From Stomorhina lunata (Eukaryota > Arthropoda > Insecta > Diptera > Rhiniidae), in NCBI GenBank assembly GCA_933228675.1, contig OW121740.1, forward strand, positions 5,821,501 to 5,885,500: DNA of 64,000 nt. The letters run 5' to 3'. Positions 24,060 to 36,035 of this stretch are shown in pieces. The first letter of the stretch is position 1. Each line of letters begins with the position of its first letter. The notes beneath the pieces are model-generated. The model was not told the origin of the DNA. It made no database searches and was given only the letters and a program-made list of their open reading frames with translations. The translations under genes were made by a program, and so were the position numbers.

Positions 24060-24640
24060 AGTTCTAAGGAAGATACCCGAAATAATGATCTGGGGCCAAA
24101 TTGCCGCATTCGATTTCGATCGAAAAGTAAGATATTTAAAAAACATTTTTGTAGCATACTTTAAGGATAATCTAAATAATATATATATCTCCTATAATGT
24201 TCAATAATTATAACTTATTTGTCAAAGGATTCCTGATAGTAATAATAATTTCTTTTAAACTAAATGTTTTGACTAACAAACGAATATGTTTAGATATACG
24301 GTGTTATTCAGATTTTTGCAAATTATATTATTTTGAAAATCCCTAAAGTATATTACGCAATATTTGTTTAAAGTCAGATTTTTTTGTATCGATATGGGCT
24401 GCATCAATTTGGCCCCTGATTTGCGAAAAAAGTGTACAGATCATATTTGTACCAAAGATACAATTTTATTTAGAGGTCTTTAAAATTACGACCACGACGA
24501 AAATAATGAGCTTACATGGACTCCATTCAGCCAGCCCTCCAGGCGGACGGACGTCGTCAAATCGACTCAGAAAGTGATTTTATGCTTTACAAACGTCAGT
24601 ATTTTATACCCATTCAACCTGTAGTGGAAAAGGGTTAAAA
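24060..24640 (-). repeat. Dispersed transposon-like repeat, minus orientation
   Basis: Read on the minus strand it contains AAATCACTTTCTGAGTCGAT, then GACGTCCGTCCGCCTGGAGG and CTGGCTGAATGGAGTCCATG, the same succession as in 28300-28400 on the plus strand. It also shares GGGGCCAAATT...GATCGAAA and TAGCATACTTTAAGGATAATC with 18775-18860. Repeats with this GTCCGTCCG plus CATGTAA pattern are, as far as I know, common in higher-fly genomes. No transposase or polymerase reading frame is visible. Confidence 0.55.
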
Positions 24641-24773
24641 AAATTTCTAAACAAACATAATATTTAGAGTCCCCGCTGGCTACCAAGGTCACATGACTTG
24701 GCTGTATTCAAGACCAAATCAACTCATTTTAATGAATTAAATCAGATAAATAAAAAAATGGTTTAAATTTCAT

Positions 24774-25320
24774 ATATTACTTATTTGATCGTTTTAAGGG
24801 AAATATGCAAATATATGCAAACAATTTATATATAGCTTTAAAGATGTGACCTTTGCCTTAAATTTGTAAAATTTTTTGCGCTAGAGACCTCAAGCTAAAA
24901 AATGTACATCTGATATTTTGCGCTAGAGACCTCAAGCAAAAAAAATTACATCCAATATAAACTTAAATTTTCTAGATTTCACATTTTAATAGAAATACTT
25001 TTGCTCGGTTAAAGCAGATCCATACTACTATTATAAAATTGATCAACTTTTCTTAAAAACAAAATTTTTTTAATTTTTTTATATTACTTATTTGATCATT
25101 TTAAGGTTAATATGCAAATATATGCAAACAATTTATATATAGCTTTAAAGATGTGACCTTTGCCTTAAATTTGTAAAATTTTTTGCGCTAGAGACCTAAA
25201 GCAAAAAAATTTACATCCGATATAAACTTAAGTTTTCTAGATTTCACATTTTAAAAGTAATACTTTTGCACGGTTAAAACAGATAATGCTACTCTAAAGT
25301 TGATCAACTTTTTTTAAAAA
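24774..25320 (+). repeat. Tandem duplication of a roughly 308-bp unit
   Basis: Copy 1 is 24774-25063 and copy 2 is 25079-25320. Both run from TTACTTATTTGATC through ATATGCAAATATATGCAAAC, TTTGCGCTAGAGACCT, CTAGATTTCACATTTTAA and TTGATCAACTTT. Copy 1 has an additional internal repeat of the TTTTGCGCTAGAGACCTCAAGC segment. A diverged third copy lies at 21646-21835. No coding content. Confidence 0.7.
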
Positions 25321-26009
25321 TCATAAACAAGTAGAAATAGCTAAAATTATCAATGGTTTTTCGTTTAAAGGGTTAACAAAGCACTTTTTTTCTCCTACAC
25401 CAACTCTTTTACCCAAACATTCGTTCTGCAAACAAACTTTCGTTAAGTTCAAACAAAAAACCTCAAAAACAAAGAGAAACCCCAAACTCAAAAGCAAACA
25501 AAGAGGAACAAAGGAAAAAATGAAAGTTAAAGCTTTCATTTGGAAACAGACAAAAAAAAAATCATTAGCTAACGAAAATAGAATGAAAGCAAATATTGTA
25601 GAAGAAAGTACGTAAACAAAATTAATGAATGAAAAGCTTTTTTTTTGTCTAATACAACCAAGAATTAACTCAATACGTAGTAAATAAGACAATACTAAAG
25701 CACATGATTTCAAATGGATTTTCATATCTTGATGGTAATTTAAATAAATGTTTAATGCAAAAAAGTTGCAATGTTGAAAGTTAGAAAAGGAGAATGGAAA
25801 AATAAGATATAGGATGGAGCTAGACAGTCAGTCAAACAATAAATGATTATATGTATATATATCTAAATATTTAAGAGGTGGGTTTAAAGCATGACTAATA
25901 ATTATTTCGAATGCTAAGATAACAGTTTTGAATGATTACACTAGTTCACTAAATTCTAGTTTTTGGGTTATATTTGTTAAATTTGGAGTAATTTTGACTT
26001 CAAAGTAAT
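25321..26009. other. AT-rich DNA, no gene seen
   Basis: The 134-codon minus-strand open frame at 25321-25725 is a low-complexity purine/pyrimidine stretch with no recognisable domain. Hydrophobic Phe/Leu runs come from A-rich sequence on the plus strand. I do not support it as a gene. Confidence 0.4.
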
Positions 26010-28210
26010 AAAATATTATAATATTTCTATAGAAAATTTTCGATACAAAATTTTTCTATAAAAAACTTTCGATACTAAATTTTTCTATAGAAAATTTTCT
26101 ATACAAAATTTTTCTATAGAAAATTTTCTACACAAAATTTTTCTATAGAAAATTTTCGATATAATATTTTTCTATAGAAAATTTTTGATACAAAATGTTT
26201 CTATAGAAAATTTTCGATTTAAAATTTTTCTTCAGAAAATTTTCGATATAAAATTTTTCTATAGAAAATTTTCGATATAAAATTTTTCTATAGAAAATTT
26301 TCGATATAAAATTTTTCTATAGAAAATTTTCGATATAAAATTTTTCTATAGAAAATTTTCGATATAAAATTTTTCTATAGAAAATTTTCGATATAAAATT
26401 TTTCTATAAAAAATTTTTGATATAAAATTTTCTATAGAAAATTTTCGATATAAAATTGTTCTTTATAAAATTTTTCTACACAAAAATTTCGATATATAAA
26501 ATTTTCGATATAAAATTTTTGAATAGAAAATTTTTGATATACAACTTTTCTTAAGAAAATTTTCGATATAAAATTTTTCTATAGAAAATTTTCGATATAA
26601 AATTTTTCTTTACAAAATTTTTGATATAAAATTTTTCTATAGAAAATTTTCGATATATTTTTTTTATAAAAAAAAAATTTTCTATATAAAATTTTAGATA
26701 TAAAATTTTCCTATAGAAAATTTTTGATAAAAATTTTTCTATAGAAAATTTTCGATATAAAATTTTTCTATAGAAAATTTTCGATATAAAATTGTTCTTT
26801 ATAAAATTTTTCTATAGAAAAATTTCGATACATAATTTTTCTATAGAAAATTTTCGATATAAAATTTTTGAATAGAAAATTTTTGATATACAATTTTTCT
26901 TAAGAAAATTTTCGATATAAAATTTATCTATAGAAAATTTTCGATATTAAATTTTTCTTTACAAAATTTTTGATATAAAATTTTTCTATAGAAAATTTAC
27001 GATATATTTTTTTTTTTATAAAATATGTTTAATATAAAATTTTTCTATATAAAATTTTAGGTATAAAATTTTCCTATAGAAAATTTTTGATAAAAATTTT
27101 TCTATAGAAAATTTTCGATATAAAATTTTTCTATAGAAAATTTTCGATATAAAATTTTTCTATAGAAAATTTTCGATATAAAATTTTTCTATAGAAAATT
27201 TTCGATATATAATTTTTCTATAGAAAATTTTCGATATAAAATTTTTGTATGGAAAATTTTCGATATAAAATTTTTCTATAGAAAATTTTCGATATAAAAT
27301 TTTCGATATAAAATTTATCTATAGAAAATTTTCGATATTAAATTTTTCTTTACAAAATTTTTGATATAAAATTTTTCTATAGAAAATTTACGATATATTT
27401 TTTTTTATAAAATATGTTTAATATAAAATTTTTCTATATAAAATTTTAGGTATAAAATTTTCCTATAAAAAATTTTTGATAAAAATTTTTCTATAGAAAA
27501 TTTTCGATATAAAATTTTTCTATAGAAAATTTTCGATATAAAATTTTTCTATAGAAAATTATCGATATAAAATTTTTCTATAGAAAATTTTCGATATATA
27601 ATTTTTCTATAGAAAATTTTCGATATAAAATTTTTGTATGGAAAATTTTCGATATAAAATTGTTCTATAGAAAATTTTCGATATAAAATTTTCGATATAA
27701 AATTTTTCTATAGAAAATTTTCGATATAAAATTTTTCTATAGAAAATTTTCGATATAAAATTTTTCTATAGAAAATTTTTGATATAAAATTTTTCTACAG
27801 AAAATTTTCGATATAAAATTTTTCCATAGAAAATTTCGATATAAAACTGTTCTTTATTAAATTTTTCTATAGAAAAATTTCGATATAGAATTTTTCTATA
27901 GAAAATTTTCGATATAAAATTTTTCTATAAAAAAATTTTCAATATGAAGTATTTTCTACAAAAAATTTTCGATATAAATTTTTTTTTATAAAAAATTTTT
28001 AATATAAAATTTTTCTATATACAATTTTAAATATAAAATTTTCCTATAGAAAATTTTTGATAAAAAATTTTTCTATATAAAATTTTAGATAAAAAACTTT
28101 TCTATACAAAATTTTAAACATAAAATTTTTCTATAGAAAATTGTTCTATAAAAAATTGTTCTATACAAATTTTCGACATAAAATTTTTCTATAGAAAATT
28201 TTCGATAAAT
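26010..28210 (+). repeat. Satellite array 6 (29-bp TTTTCGATATAAAA variant)
   Basis: Units of 29 bp consist of ATTTTTCTATAGAAAA followed by TTTTCGATATAAA. TTTTCTATAGAAAA is a 14-bp palindrome. Two kinds of block duplication are visible. The rare segment TAAAATTGTTCTTTATAAAA occurs at 26451 and 26787 (336 bp apart), with a variant at 27842. The segment GAAAATTTACGATATATTTT occurs at 26991 and 27382 (391 bp apart), with matching neighbours on both sides. Confidence 0.93.
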
Positions 28211-28229
28211 AATTTAGAAAAATTCGTGC

Positions 28230-28862
28230 TGATGTATGCAACGCATAAAAATGTTTGTCTTAGTCCCACTTTTTAGTATAGGCTTAGAATCACTTCCTAA
28301 ACCGATTTAGCAATGTCAGTCCGTCCGGCTGAACGGCTGGCTAGACCCCCATGTAAACCATGTAATCACAGGTCGCGATTCTTAAGATAATTTGATTAAA
28401 TTTGGCAGAGATTATTTTTTTGATAGTGGGCTATTGAAATTCGTCAAAATCGGTCTATTATTTATGGTACGTCTTACTTCCCGGAATTCATATTTTTGCC
28501 ACAAATATAAATATTTTTTCATGAAATTTAAAATATACAAGCTCTTCTGTCAAAACGCACTAAATGAGACAAAAATCAGTAAAACGTTCGCAAATCTGAA
28601 GATAATGAGAATTTTGAGTTCATATAATCATTCATGTAATCAATTTGATAAATTTCGATATAATCGGCCCACATTTAACCCTAGCTTTCATATAGGTCCA
28701 AATGACGGAAACAGCTTAAGTATATAAGTTTTGAGACAATGTTTGTATGATGGCAAAATTTAGCAAATATTTGTCTTTATACAGGAAAATAAATACCTTT
28801 GACCTTAGTGGTGAAGGGTATCGTATGGTCGGGCTTGACCGAGTATAGCTCTTACTTGCCTG
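28230..28862 (+). repeat. Dispersed transposon-like repeat, plus orientation
   Basis: Contains AGAATCACTTCCTAAACCGA, then CAGTCCGTCCGGCTGAACGG, CATGTAAACCATGTAATCAC, AATCGGCCCACATTTAACCC, and ends near GTGAAGGGTATCGTATGGTC, GGGCTTGACCGAGTATAGCT. The order matches the minus-strand copy at 24060-24640. The end motif with a GGTCGGGCTTGACCG palindrome is the kind of terminus seen in fly repeats of this type. The plus-strand frame 28392-28727 is not a recognisable protein. Confidence 0.55.
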
Positions 28863-29140
28863 TTTTTTTTTTTCTTAATTTTTTCTTGAACTTGAAAATT
28901 TAGAAGAGTAATGTAAGAGTAATTGGCTGTTGGCTAGTGTTACTTAAGAATACTAGACATAGTCTAGTCATAGACAACGACTAGGACTAGATTATATCTC
29001 GTCATATTCTAGCCTATGTCGAGTTTCCGCTTAGTCTTCTATATGTGAATTTAAACGAACAATAGAAAATGTATTTAAATTTATTTCATAGTATGAGTGT
29101 GTGGGTATCCATATTCGCTTGTAAAAGACCCTGTGAAGTA
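28863..29140. other. Short spacer rich in CTAG/CATAGTCTAG motifs
   Basis: Irregular CTAG-containing repeats (AGACATAGTCTAGTCATAGA, GACTAGGACTAGATTATATC) occupy about 28955-29050. Similar text occurs at 6770-6880 and 53670-53710. No gene. Confidence 0.3.
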
Positions 29141-29677
29141 TGAAACACAATTGGAACGAACGACCAATTTTTCGGAACGAATATTCGTCGTTAGAAATAG
29201 AAGATATGGGTTTATATGAAAGTGCTCACAATAGATGCGTACGACGAAATTCGTCGTGTGTATCGAATAGTGCGATAGTTTTATTTCTATTTCATACGCA
29301 GACGAACGACGACTAAACTGGTTTAGAGTGGCTGTATTTCTATTTCTGTTGTAAAGTATAAGAAATTATATGTGTTTTTGTAAAATATGGTCACCTTATA
29401 AATTGTAAACAAAAAAATAATTATTTCAAATAAAATTAATTAAATATTTTCTTTTTGTGAAAAATTGAAAGAATAAAATAAAGAAAAATTGCAAATATTG
29501 TGAGTGCGCGATATGTACGAAAGTGTGTGTAATTTGTGCTAATGAAAAATAAACAAAAATGGCGTCAGCAACGTTTATTCGTCCCAAATGTGTTCAATGG
29601 ACGAATATACAAGACGAATTTTTAAAGCCGAATTCGTCGTGCTGGACGAAATTCGTCATTCGTCCCAATTGTGTTAC
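29141..29677. mobile_element. MITE-like element with inverted termini
   Basis: The left terminus from 29144 (AACACAATTGG, then AACGAACGACCAATTT) and the reverse complement of the right terminus ending at 29675 (AACACAATTGG, then GACGAATGACGAATTT) match at 24 of 27 bases. TA dinucleotides flank the element on both sides (29139-29140 and 29678-29679), which would fit a Tc1/mariner-type target, though TA is weak evidence. Inside, GACGAAT/ATTCGTC motifs recur near the right end, including ATTCGTCCCAAATGTGTT at about 29576-29593, a near-copy of the terminal repeat. No transposase is encoded; the small frames 29559-29804 and 29594-29809 overlap the terminus and are not convincing. Confidence 0.6.
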
Positions 29678-29679
29678 TA

Positions 29680-31464
29680 CCTTGAAGTGTTGGTGTATTT
29701 TTTTAAAAAATGTGTATAACGGGGAATATGGGATATGTGTGTGTAAAATACAATTTAGATATTCACTTGTTGTTCTTGTAACAAGCGGTATAACTACAAA
29801 TTGAAACATTTATTCTCCTGCAATTACTGTGTAATTGTCTTTGTCTGCATATGAGTCTGTCATTGTAACACGCTCATGGTTAATGTCGTCATTGACATTA
29901 AATACTTAAATAGTGATTGCACTCCCACTGTAATCAAAATCATGAGTTGTTCCCTACAATCATCATCATCGTCGTTAGCTTATAGAAATAAAATAGAAAA
30001 ACTAAGCAAATACAGAAGCAATTTCTATATTTAGTTGACGTTAATAATGCGACTGGAAAAATAACTTTAATATTTTTCCAGTTTATTCTTTTTCCTATAA
30101 AATTTCACTAGTTATTTATATCCTTTAATAAAGGGTAATGAAACCCTAAAGGGGTAGTTGAAGGGGTTCTAAAAATGTTTTCAATATGAAATTGTTGCAT
30201 GGAATGGGGATAATTTGTTGTTGGCTGATTAAAGTTGTTTGTTAATTTTAGTATTGAAATAATAAAAGTTTTAAGTTGGCTTTGACGTAAGAATGACGTT
30301 GTTGTTTCATTGATTGGTATCTTTTCTTTCATTTTTTTAACAAACTATTACAGAAATTAGTTGGATAATTGCGCAATATTTTCACAACATGATACTACGA
30401 AGTATTTTTTGAATGAAACAATTTAAAAAAAGGGAGGGTTAAATAATAATTTTGTTAAATAATGAAGATTTTAAAACAATGTTAAAGATTTTAAATTGAA
30501 ATTTTTTATTAAAAGAAAAATTATCTCAACCAATTTAATTAATATAGGAAATTTTTTAAATTTTAACAAACATTTTTATTACATTTCTTAATCCATAAAT
30601 TAATTAAAATTTCCTTTTTCTTTAAATAATTCGCTTTCTTGAACAAATACTTTAAACAAATTCAATTTTCCAAAGATTTTCTCTCAATTTAACTGCATTC
30701 CTTTCCAAATGATTCATAGCCACTTTAGTTTTCTTTCACCCCATTAATATTCTCCTATGTTTTTTTTCAATTTCACGCCAGACACCGGCCTCTTAATCTA
30801 CAATTTTCCCCCTTTTTTTAACTAAGGCCACTTTTAGCAACTCAACAACATTTTCATAAACATTTTCGCCCATTACCAATTAATATTTTCTGTGTTCTTC
30901 CCAACCGCTTAAACACAGCCAAATAACACAAGAACACAAACCTAAAAGTATGCGACACTTTCTTAACGCAAAAATTGTTGTCATGTTAGAAAATTTCACC
31001 CCATTTTTCTGAATGAAAGCTGGCAAACAAAAAAAAAAGGACAACAAAAAACAGCTATAAAGACTTTTTACTTAAATTAGGAGAATGCCTTTAAGTAAGG
31101 AAATTGTTGTTATATTAAGCGTGGAGTCTTGGCCATTATTTTGAATTATGAGACGCCAATTTACCATAAAAGTAGCAACTACTACGTAAAACATAAGGCG
31201 GAGAGACAGACACAAACACACACACACACAACAGCTTTTGTGTACAAGTAACGGTATAATGGGAAAATATTAGTCAGACCAATAACATTTGGAGACGAGA
31301 TTTGGGGGAAAATTGTTACGCTACTACAGTCTTATACTAAAATGTTTTCAAATTAGAGGCTGACTTATAAAAACTGTTGTTCTATACTCTGACTTAAGTC
31401 AGACTTAATCACACTGGAGCTAATACTTTGACGTAAGTCAGACTATCGGCCTAAACTCTGATGA
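29680..31464. other. AT-rich DNA, no gene seen
   Basis: Homopolymer-rich sequence with a CA microsatellite near 31208-31230. The minus-strand frame 30108-30332 has no supporting features. At 31380-31465, repeated TACTCTGACTTAAGTCAGAC-like motifs lead into the next satellite array. Confidence 0.4.
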
Positions 31465-33900
31465 TAGACTATACAAAATTTTCGATATGAAATTTTTCTA
31501 TATAAAATTTGCGAAATAAAGTTTTTCTATAGAAAGTTTTCGATGAAAAATTTTTCCGTAGAAAATATTTCTATAGAAAACTTTTCTGTAGAATTTTTCT
31601 TCAGAAAATTTTCGACATAAAATTTTTTTATACAAAATTTTTGATATTAAATTTTCTATAGAAAATTTTCTATATAAAATTTTTCTATAGAAAATTTTCG
31701 ATACAAAGTTTTTCTATAGAAAGTTTTCGATAAAAAATTTTTCTGTAGAAAATATTTCTATAGAAAGTTTTTCTGTAGAAAATTTTCGTTTTAAAATTTT
31801 TCTGTGGAAGATTTTCGATAAAAAATTTTTCTATAAAAAATATTCGATATAAAATTTTTCTATAGAAAATTTTCGAAATAAAATTTTTGTATAGAAAATT
31901 TTTGAAATAAAATTTTTCTATAGAAAATTTTCGATACAAAGTTTTTCTATAGAAAGTTTTCGATAAAAAATTTTTCTGTAGAAAATATTTCTATAGAAAG
32001 TTTTTCTGTAGAAAATTTTTTTTCTAAAGAAGATTTTCGATAAAAAATTTTTCTATAAAAAATATTCGATATAAAATTTTTCTATAGAAAATTTTCGATA
32101 TAAAATTTTTGTATAGAAAATTTTTGAAATAAAATTTTTGTATGGAAAGTTTTCGATATAAAATTTTTCTATAGAAAACTTTCGATAGAAAATTTTTCTT
32201 TAGAAAATATTCGACATAAAATTTTTTTATAGAAAATTTTCGATATAAGATTTTTCTATAAAAAATGTTTGATATAAAATTTTTCTATAGAAAATTTTCG
32301 ATACAAAATTTTTTTATAGAAAGTTTATGACATAAAATTTTTCTGAAGAAAATTTTCGATATAAATTTTTTTAATAGAAAATTTTCGACATAAAATTTTT
32401 CTATAGAAAATTTCGATATAAAATTTCTCTATAGAAAATTTTCGATATAAAATTTTTCTCTAAAAATTTTTCGATATAAATTGTTTCTATAGAAAATTTT
32501 CAATATAAAATTTTTCTATAGAAAATTTTCGATATAAAATTTTTCTATAGAATATTTTCGATATAAAATTTTTCTATAGAAAATTTTCGTTTTAAAATTT
32601 TTCTATAGAAAGTTTATGACATAAAATTTTTCTGAAGAAAATTTTCGATATAAATTTTTTTAATAGAAAATTTTCGACATAAAATTTTTCTATAGAAAAT
32701 TTCGATATAAAATTTTTCTATAGAAAATTTTCGATATAAAATTTTTCTATAGAAAATTTTTGATATAAAATTTTTCTGTAGAAAATTTTTGATATAAAAT
32801 TTTTCTATAGAAAATTTTCGTTTTAAAATTTTTCTATAGAAAATTTTCGTTTTAAAATTTTTCTATAGAAAATTTTCGATATAAATTTTTCTGTAGAAAA
32901 TGTTTGATTTAATATTTTTCTATAGAAAATTTTCGATATAAACTTTTTTATAGAAAATTTTCGATATAAAGTTTTTCTATAGAAAATTTGCGATATAAAT
33001 TTGTCTATAGAAAGTTTTCGATAAAAAATTTTTCTGTAGAAAATATTTCTATAGAAAGTTTTTTTTGTAGAAAATTTTCGTTTTAAAATTTTTTTTGTGG
33101 AAGATTTTCAATAAAAAATTTTTCCATAAAAAATTTTCGTTATAAATATTTTTTATAGAAAATTTTCGAAATAAAATTTTTTTATAGAAAATTTTCGATT
33201 TAAAGTTTTTCTATAGAAAATTTTCGATATAAAATGTTTCTATAGAAAATTTTCGGTATAAATGTTTCTATAGAAAATTTTCGATATAAATTTTTTCTAT
33301 AGAAAATTTTCGATATAAAATTTTTCTATAGAAAATTTTCGATTTAAAATTTTTCTATAGAAAATTTTCGATTTAAAATTTTTCTATAGAAAATTTTCGA
33401 TTTAAAATTTTTCTATAGAAAATTTTCGATTTAAAATTTTTCTATAGAAAATTTTCGATTTAAAATTTTTCTATAGAAAATTTTCGATTTAAAATTTTTC
33501 TATAGAAAATTTTCGATTTAAAATTTTTCTATAGAAAATTTTCGATTTAAAATTTTTCTATAGAAAATTTTCGATTTAAAATTTTTCTATAGAAAATTTT
33601 CGATTTAAAATTTTTCTATAGAAAATTTTCGATTTAAAATTTTTCTATAGAAAATTTTCGATTTAAAATTTTTCTATAGAAAATTTTCGATATAAAATTT
33701 TTCTAAAGAAAATTTTCAACATGAAATTTTTTTATACAAAATTTCCGATATAAAATTTTCTAAAGAAAATTTTCGATATAAAATTTTTCAGTAGAAAATT
33801 TTCAATATAAAATTTTTCAGTAGAAAATTTTCAATATAAAATTTTTCTATAAAAAATTTTCGATACAAAATTTGTCTATAAAATTTCTCCATAGTCCTAT
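31465..33900 (+). repeat. Satellite array 7 (29-bp TTTTCGATATAAAA and TTTTCGATTTAAAA variants)
   Basis: This array has the same 29-bp unit as array 6. Twelve consecutive units of the TTTTCGATTTAAAA variant are identical from about 33340 to 33687. Block duplication is seen for the segment containing GATACAAAGTTTTTCTATAG and TTTTTCTGTAGAAAATATTT at about 31700, 31930 and 33010. The segment TTTATGACATAAAATTTTTC occurs at about 32324 and 32612. The right end runs into TAGTCCTATACTCTGACTATAG, a flank also seen near 62773. Confidence 0.93.
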
Positions 33901-35689
33901 ACTCTGACTATAGTGAGGCAAAATACCCTATATGGAGTACTATTTGGTACTATTTGAACACAAATCCGACAGCAACAATATCCTTTGGAATGCAGTCCGG
34001 GCAGGAAGCTGTTTAAAAAAACTAGTACGAAAACATCAAAATCATTACAAACTCTCATTGATGACATTCAAGGTTTTGTGGCGTCATTAATCTACATTCA
34101 AACATCAAACAGAGACACACAAACCTTAGTCTGTGTGTATTCATAACCTACACAAAGACAAGATGTAGTGTCAGAGTGTTTGTGTGTATATTAGCAACGA
34201 TGAATCTTAACAAGATGACTCATATTTTAATGAGTTCAAAGGATAAATGAGAAACTCCTAAGGATAACTAAGGAGCAATAAAGAAATTCTGGATTATTAA
34301 TGTTATTAAACAAACACTCATATAAAGTTAAAGACAAATAAACAAAGACAAAAATGTGTTAAACTAGAAAAGTCCTAAAGGACTCTAATTCTTCAAATAT
34401 TAAAGATTTTTGTTTAAGTGAATATAAAAGTAAAACTCTAATATATTACACGTTTGAGAATCTCTTGTCACTTTTTTGACGTTTTCTTAGAAAAATGTTA
34501 TTAGAATTATTAAATTTCCTGGCGCAACTAAAGTGTAACATTTGTTGGTAATTTTTTATATATAAAATTTATCATTATTAAAAATTCCCTTCATTAATCT
34601 TAAACATTTGGCTAAGTATATGAGGGGCTGATACCACCTAACAACATACATTGGTAACCATATATTCAATACATCCCTAAGAGGAAATATCCAGATAAGT
34701 GTTTGTATGTATGTATGTAATTTTGAAACTTTAGCTGCTGTTGTCTCATTTTTTCTTCAAAGCCTGCTTTTGTTTTATATTTCTTTAGCTTTTCTCTTAC
34801 TAATGTCACGTTTCCTCTTAACACTTTGGGTTAATTTAAATTTCTCTAAAGGAAACTTTGGTCTTTGTCATGGAGCTGAGGTAATGTTTGCTGTTTTGGC
34901 GTCTTAAATAAGAGCACGAGTTGGAGAATATGTTTTCGATGGCTTTCCTATGGCATATTTATGTAAATGTTAATTTTTCAGGTAAAGAGGGAATAAAATA
35001 TGTGATAAGTGGTTAATTGAAGGAAAATAATAGATATGAAAATTATAAAGGAAAACTTAAACATTAATATTCATACAAAAGTATCAAAGGATACAAAAAG
35101 CAAAAAAATGTATACACTCATAAAAACAGAAAAGATTGTAATACCTGGAGCAAATGTTATTCCATCATTTAAATTAAAATTTGAAACTATTATTCCATCA
35201 TTCGAATTAACTTAAAGTGAACTATTCACAGAAAACTCACAAGAAAACATCTACATTTTTAAAGAAAGCCACAAATAGATTTCAGTATAATTTTACTTAA
35301 ACATTTCCACGGATTTTATTTTTATCATTAACATAAGGAATAAAATTCATTGTCACACGTGCCTCTTTTTGCCACAAACCGGCGCCAATTGTTAATTTAA
35401 AATAATCTCAATAAAATTCTTAGTTCCTGGAAGTGAAGCAAAAATCTAACAAACAAAAACACCTACAGGAATAAATTTATTTAGAACGTGTTCAAAAAAT
35501 TACCATAATTATATAAACAACCACGTTTATTTATTAGAAAATATTAAGTTAAATAAAAAATAAAAGTTAAAATTACTTAATTTAAAATCTACTTAAAAAT
35601 ACAAAATTATTTTGAAAATTCTTAAAATAAATCAAGTGCGGGTAATGCGGTATAGTAACTTTTCTCTTAAAATGACAATATAAATACAT
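33901..35689. other. AT-rich DNA, no gene seen
   Basis: A TATG microsatellite lies near 34706. The plus-strand frame 34707-34907 starts in it and looks like chance. A GGCGCC-containing patch at 35375-35395 was considered as a retroelement primer site and rejected. No other feature was seen. Confidence 0.4.
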
Positions 35690-36035
35690 TTTTCTATAGA
35701 AATAATAATTTTTTATAAAAAATTTCGATTTCAAACTTTTCTATAGAAAATTTTCGATATAAAATATTTATATTGATAAAAATTTTCGATATAAAATTTT
35801 TCTACAGAAAATTTTGGATATAAAATTTTTCTATAGAAAATTTTGGATATAAAATTTTTCTATAGAAAATTTTCGATATACAATTTTTACATAGAAAATT
35901 TTCGATATAAAATTTTCATATAGAAAAGTTTTGATATAAAATTTTTCTACAGAAAATTTTTGATATAAAATTTTTATACAGAAAATTTTTGATATAAAAT
36001 TTTTATACAGAAAATTTTTGATATCAAGTTTTATA
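35690..36035 (+). repeat. Satellite array 8, left segment (29-bp unit)
   Basis: Degenerate TTTTTCTATAGAAAA plus TTTTCGATATAAAA units. This segment continues across the mariner insertion at 37334 and is the left part of one array extending to about 42480. The last bases before the transposon, ATATCAAGTTTTATA, match ATATCAAATTTTATA at about 38098-38112. Confidence 0.85.

Noticed and set aside
25321..25725. 134-codon minus-strand open frame
   Set aside because: Low-complexity composition, no splice context, no recognisable domain, and no codon-like pattern.
29559..29809. Opposite-strand small frames near the MITE right end
   Set aside because: They cross the inverted terminus of the element, overlap each other and show no domain.
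35375..35395. AATTGGCGCCGG on the minus strand as a retroviral-type primer binding site
   Set aside because: No long terminal repeats, no gag or pol sequence nearby, and only about eight matching bases.
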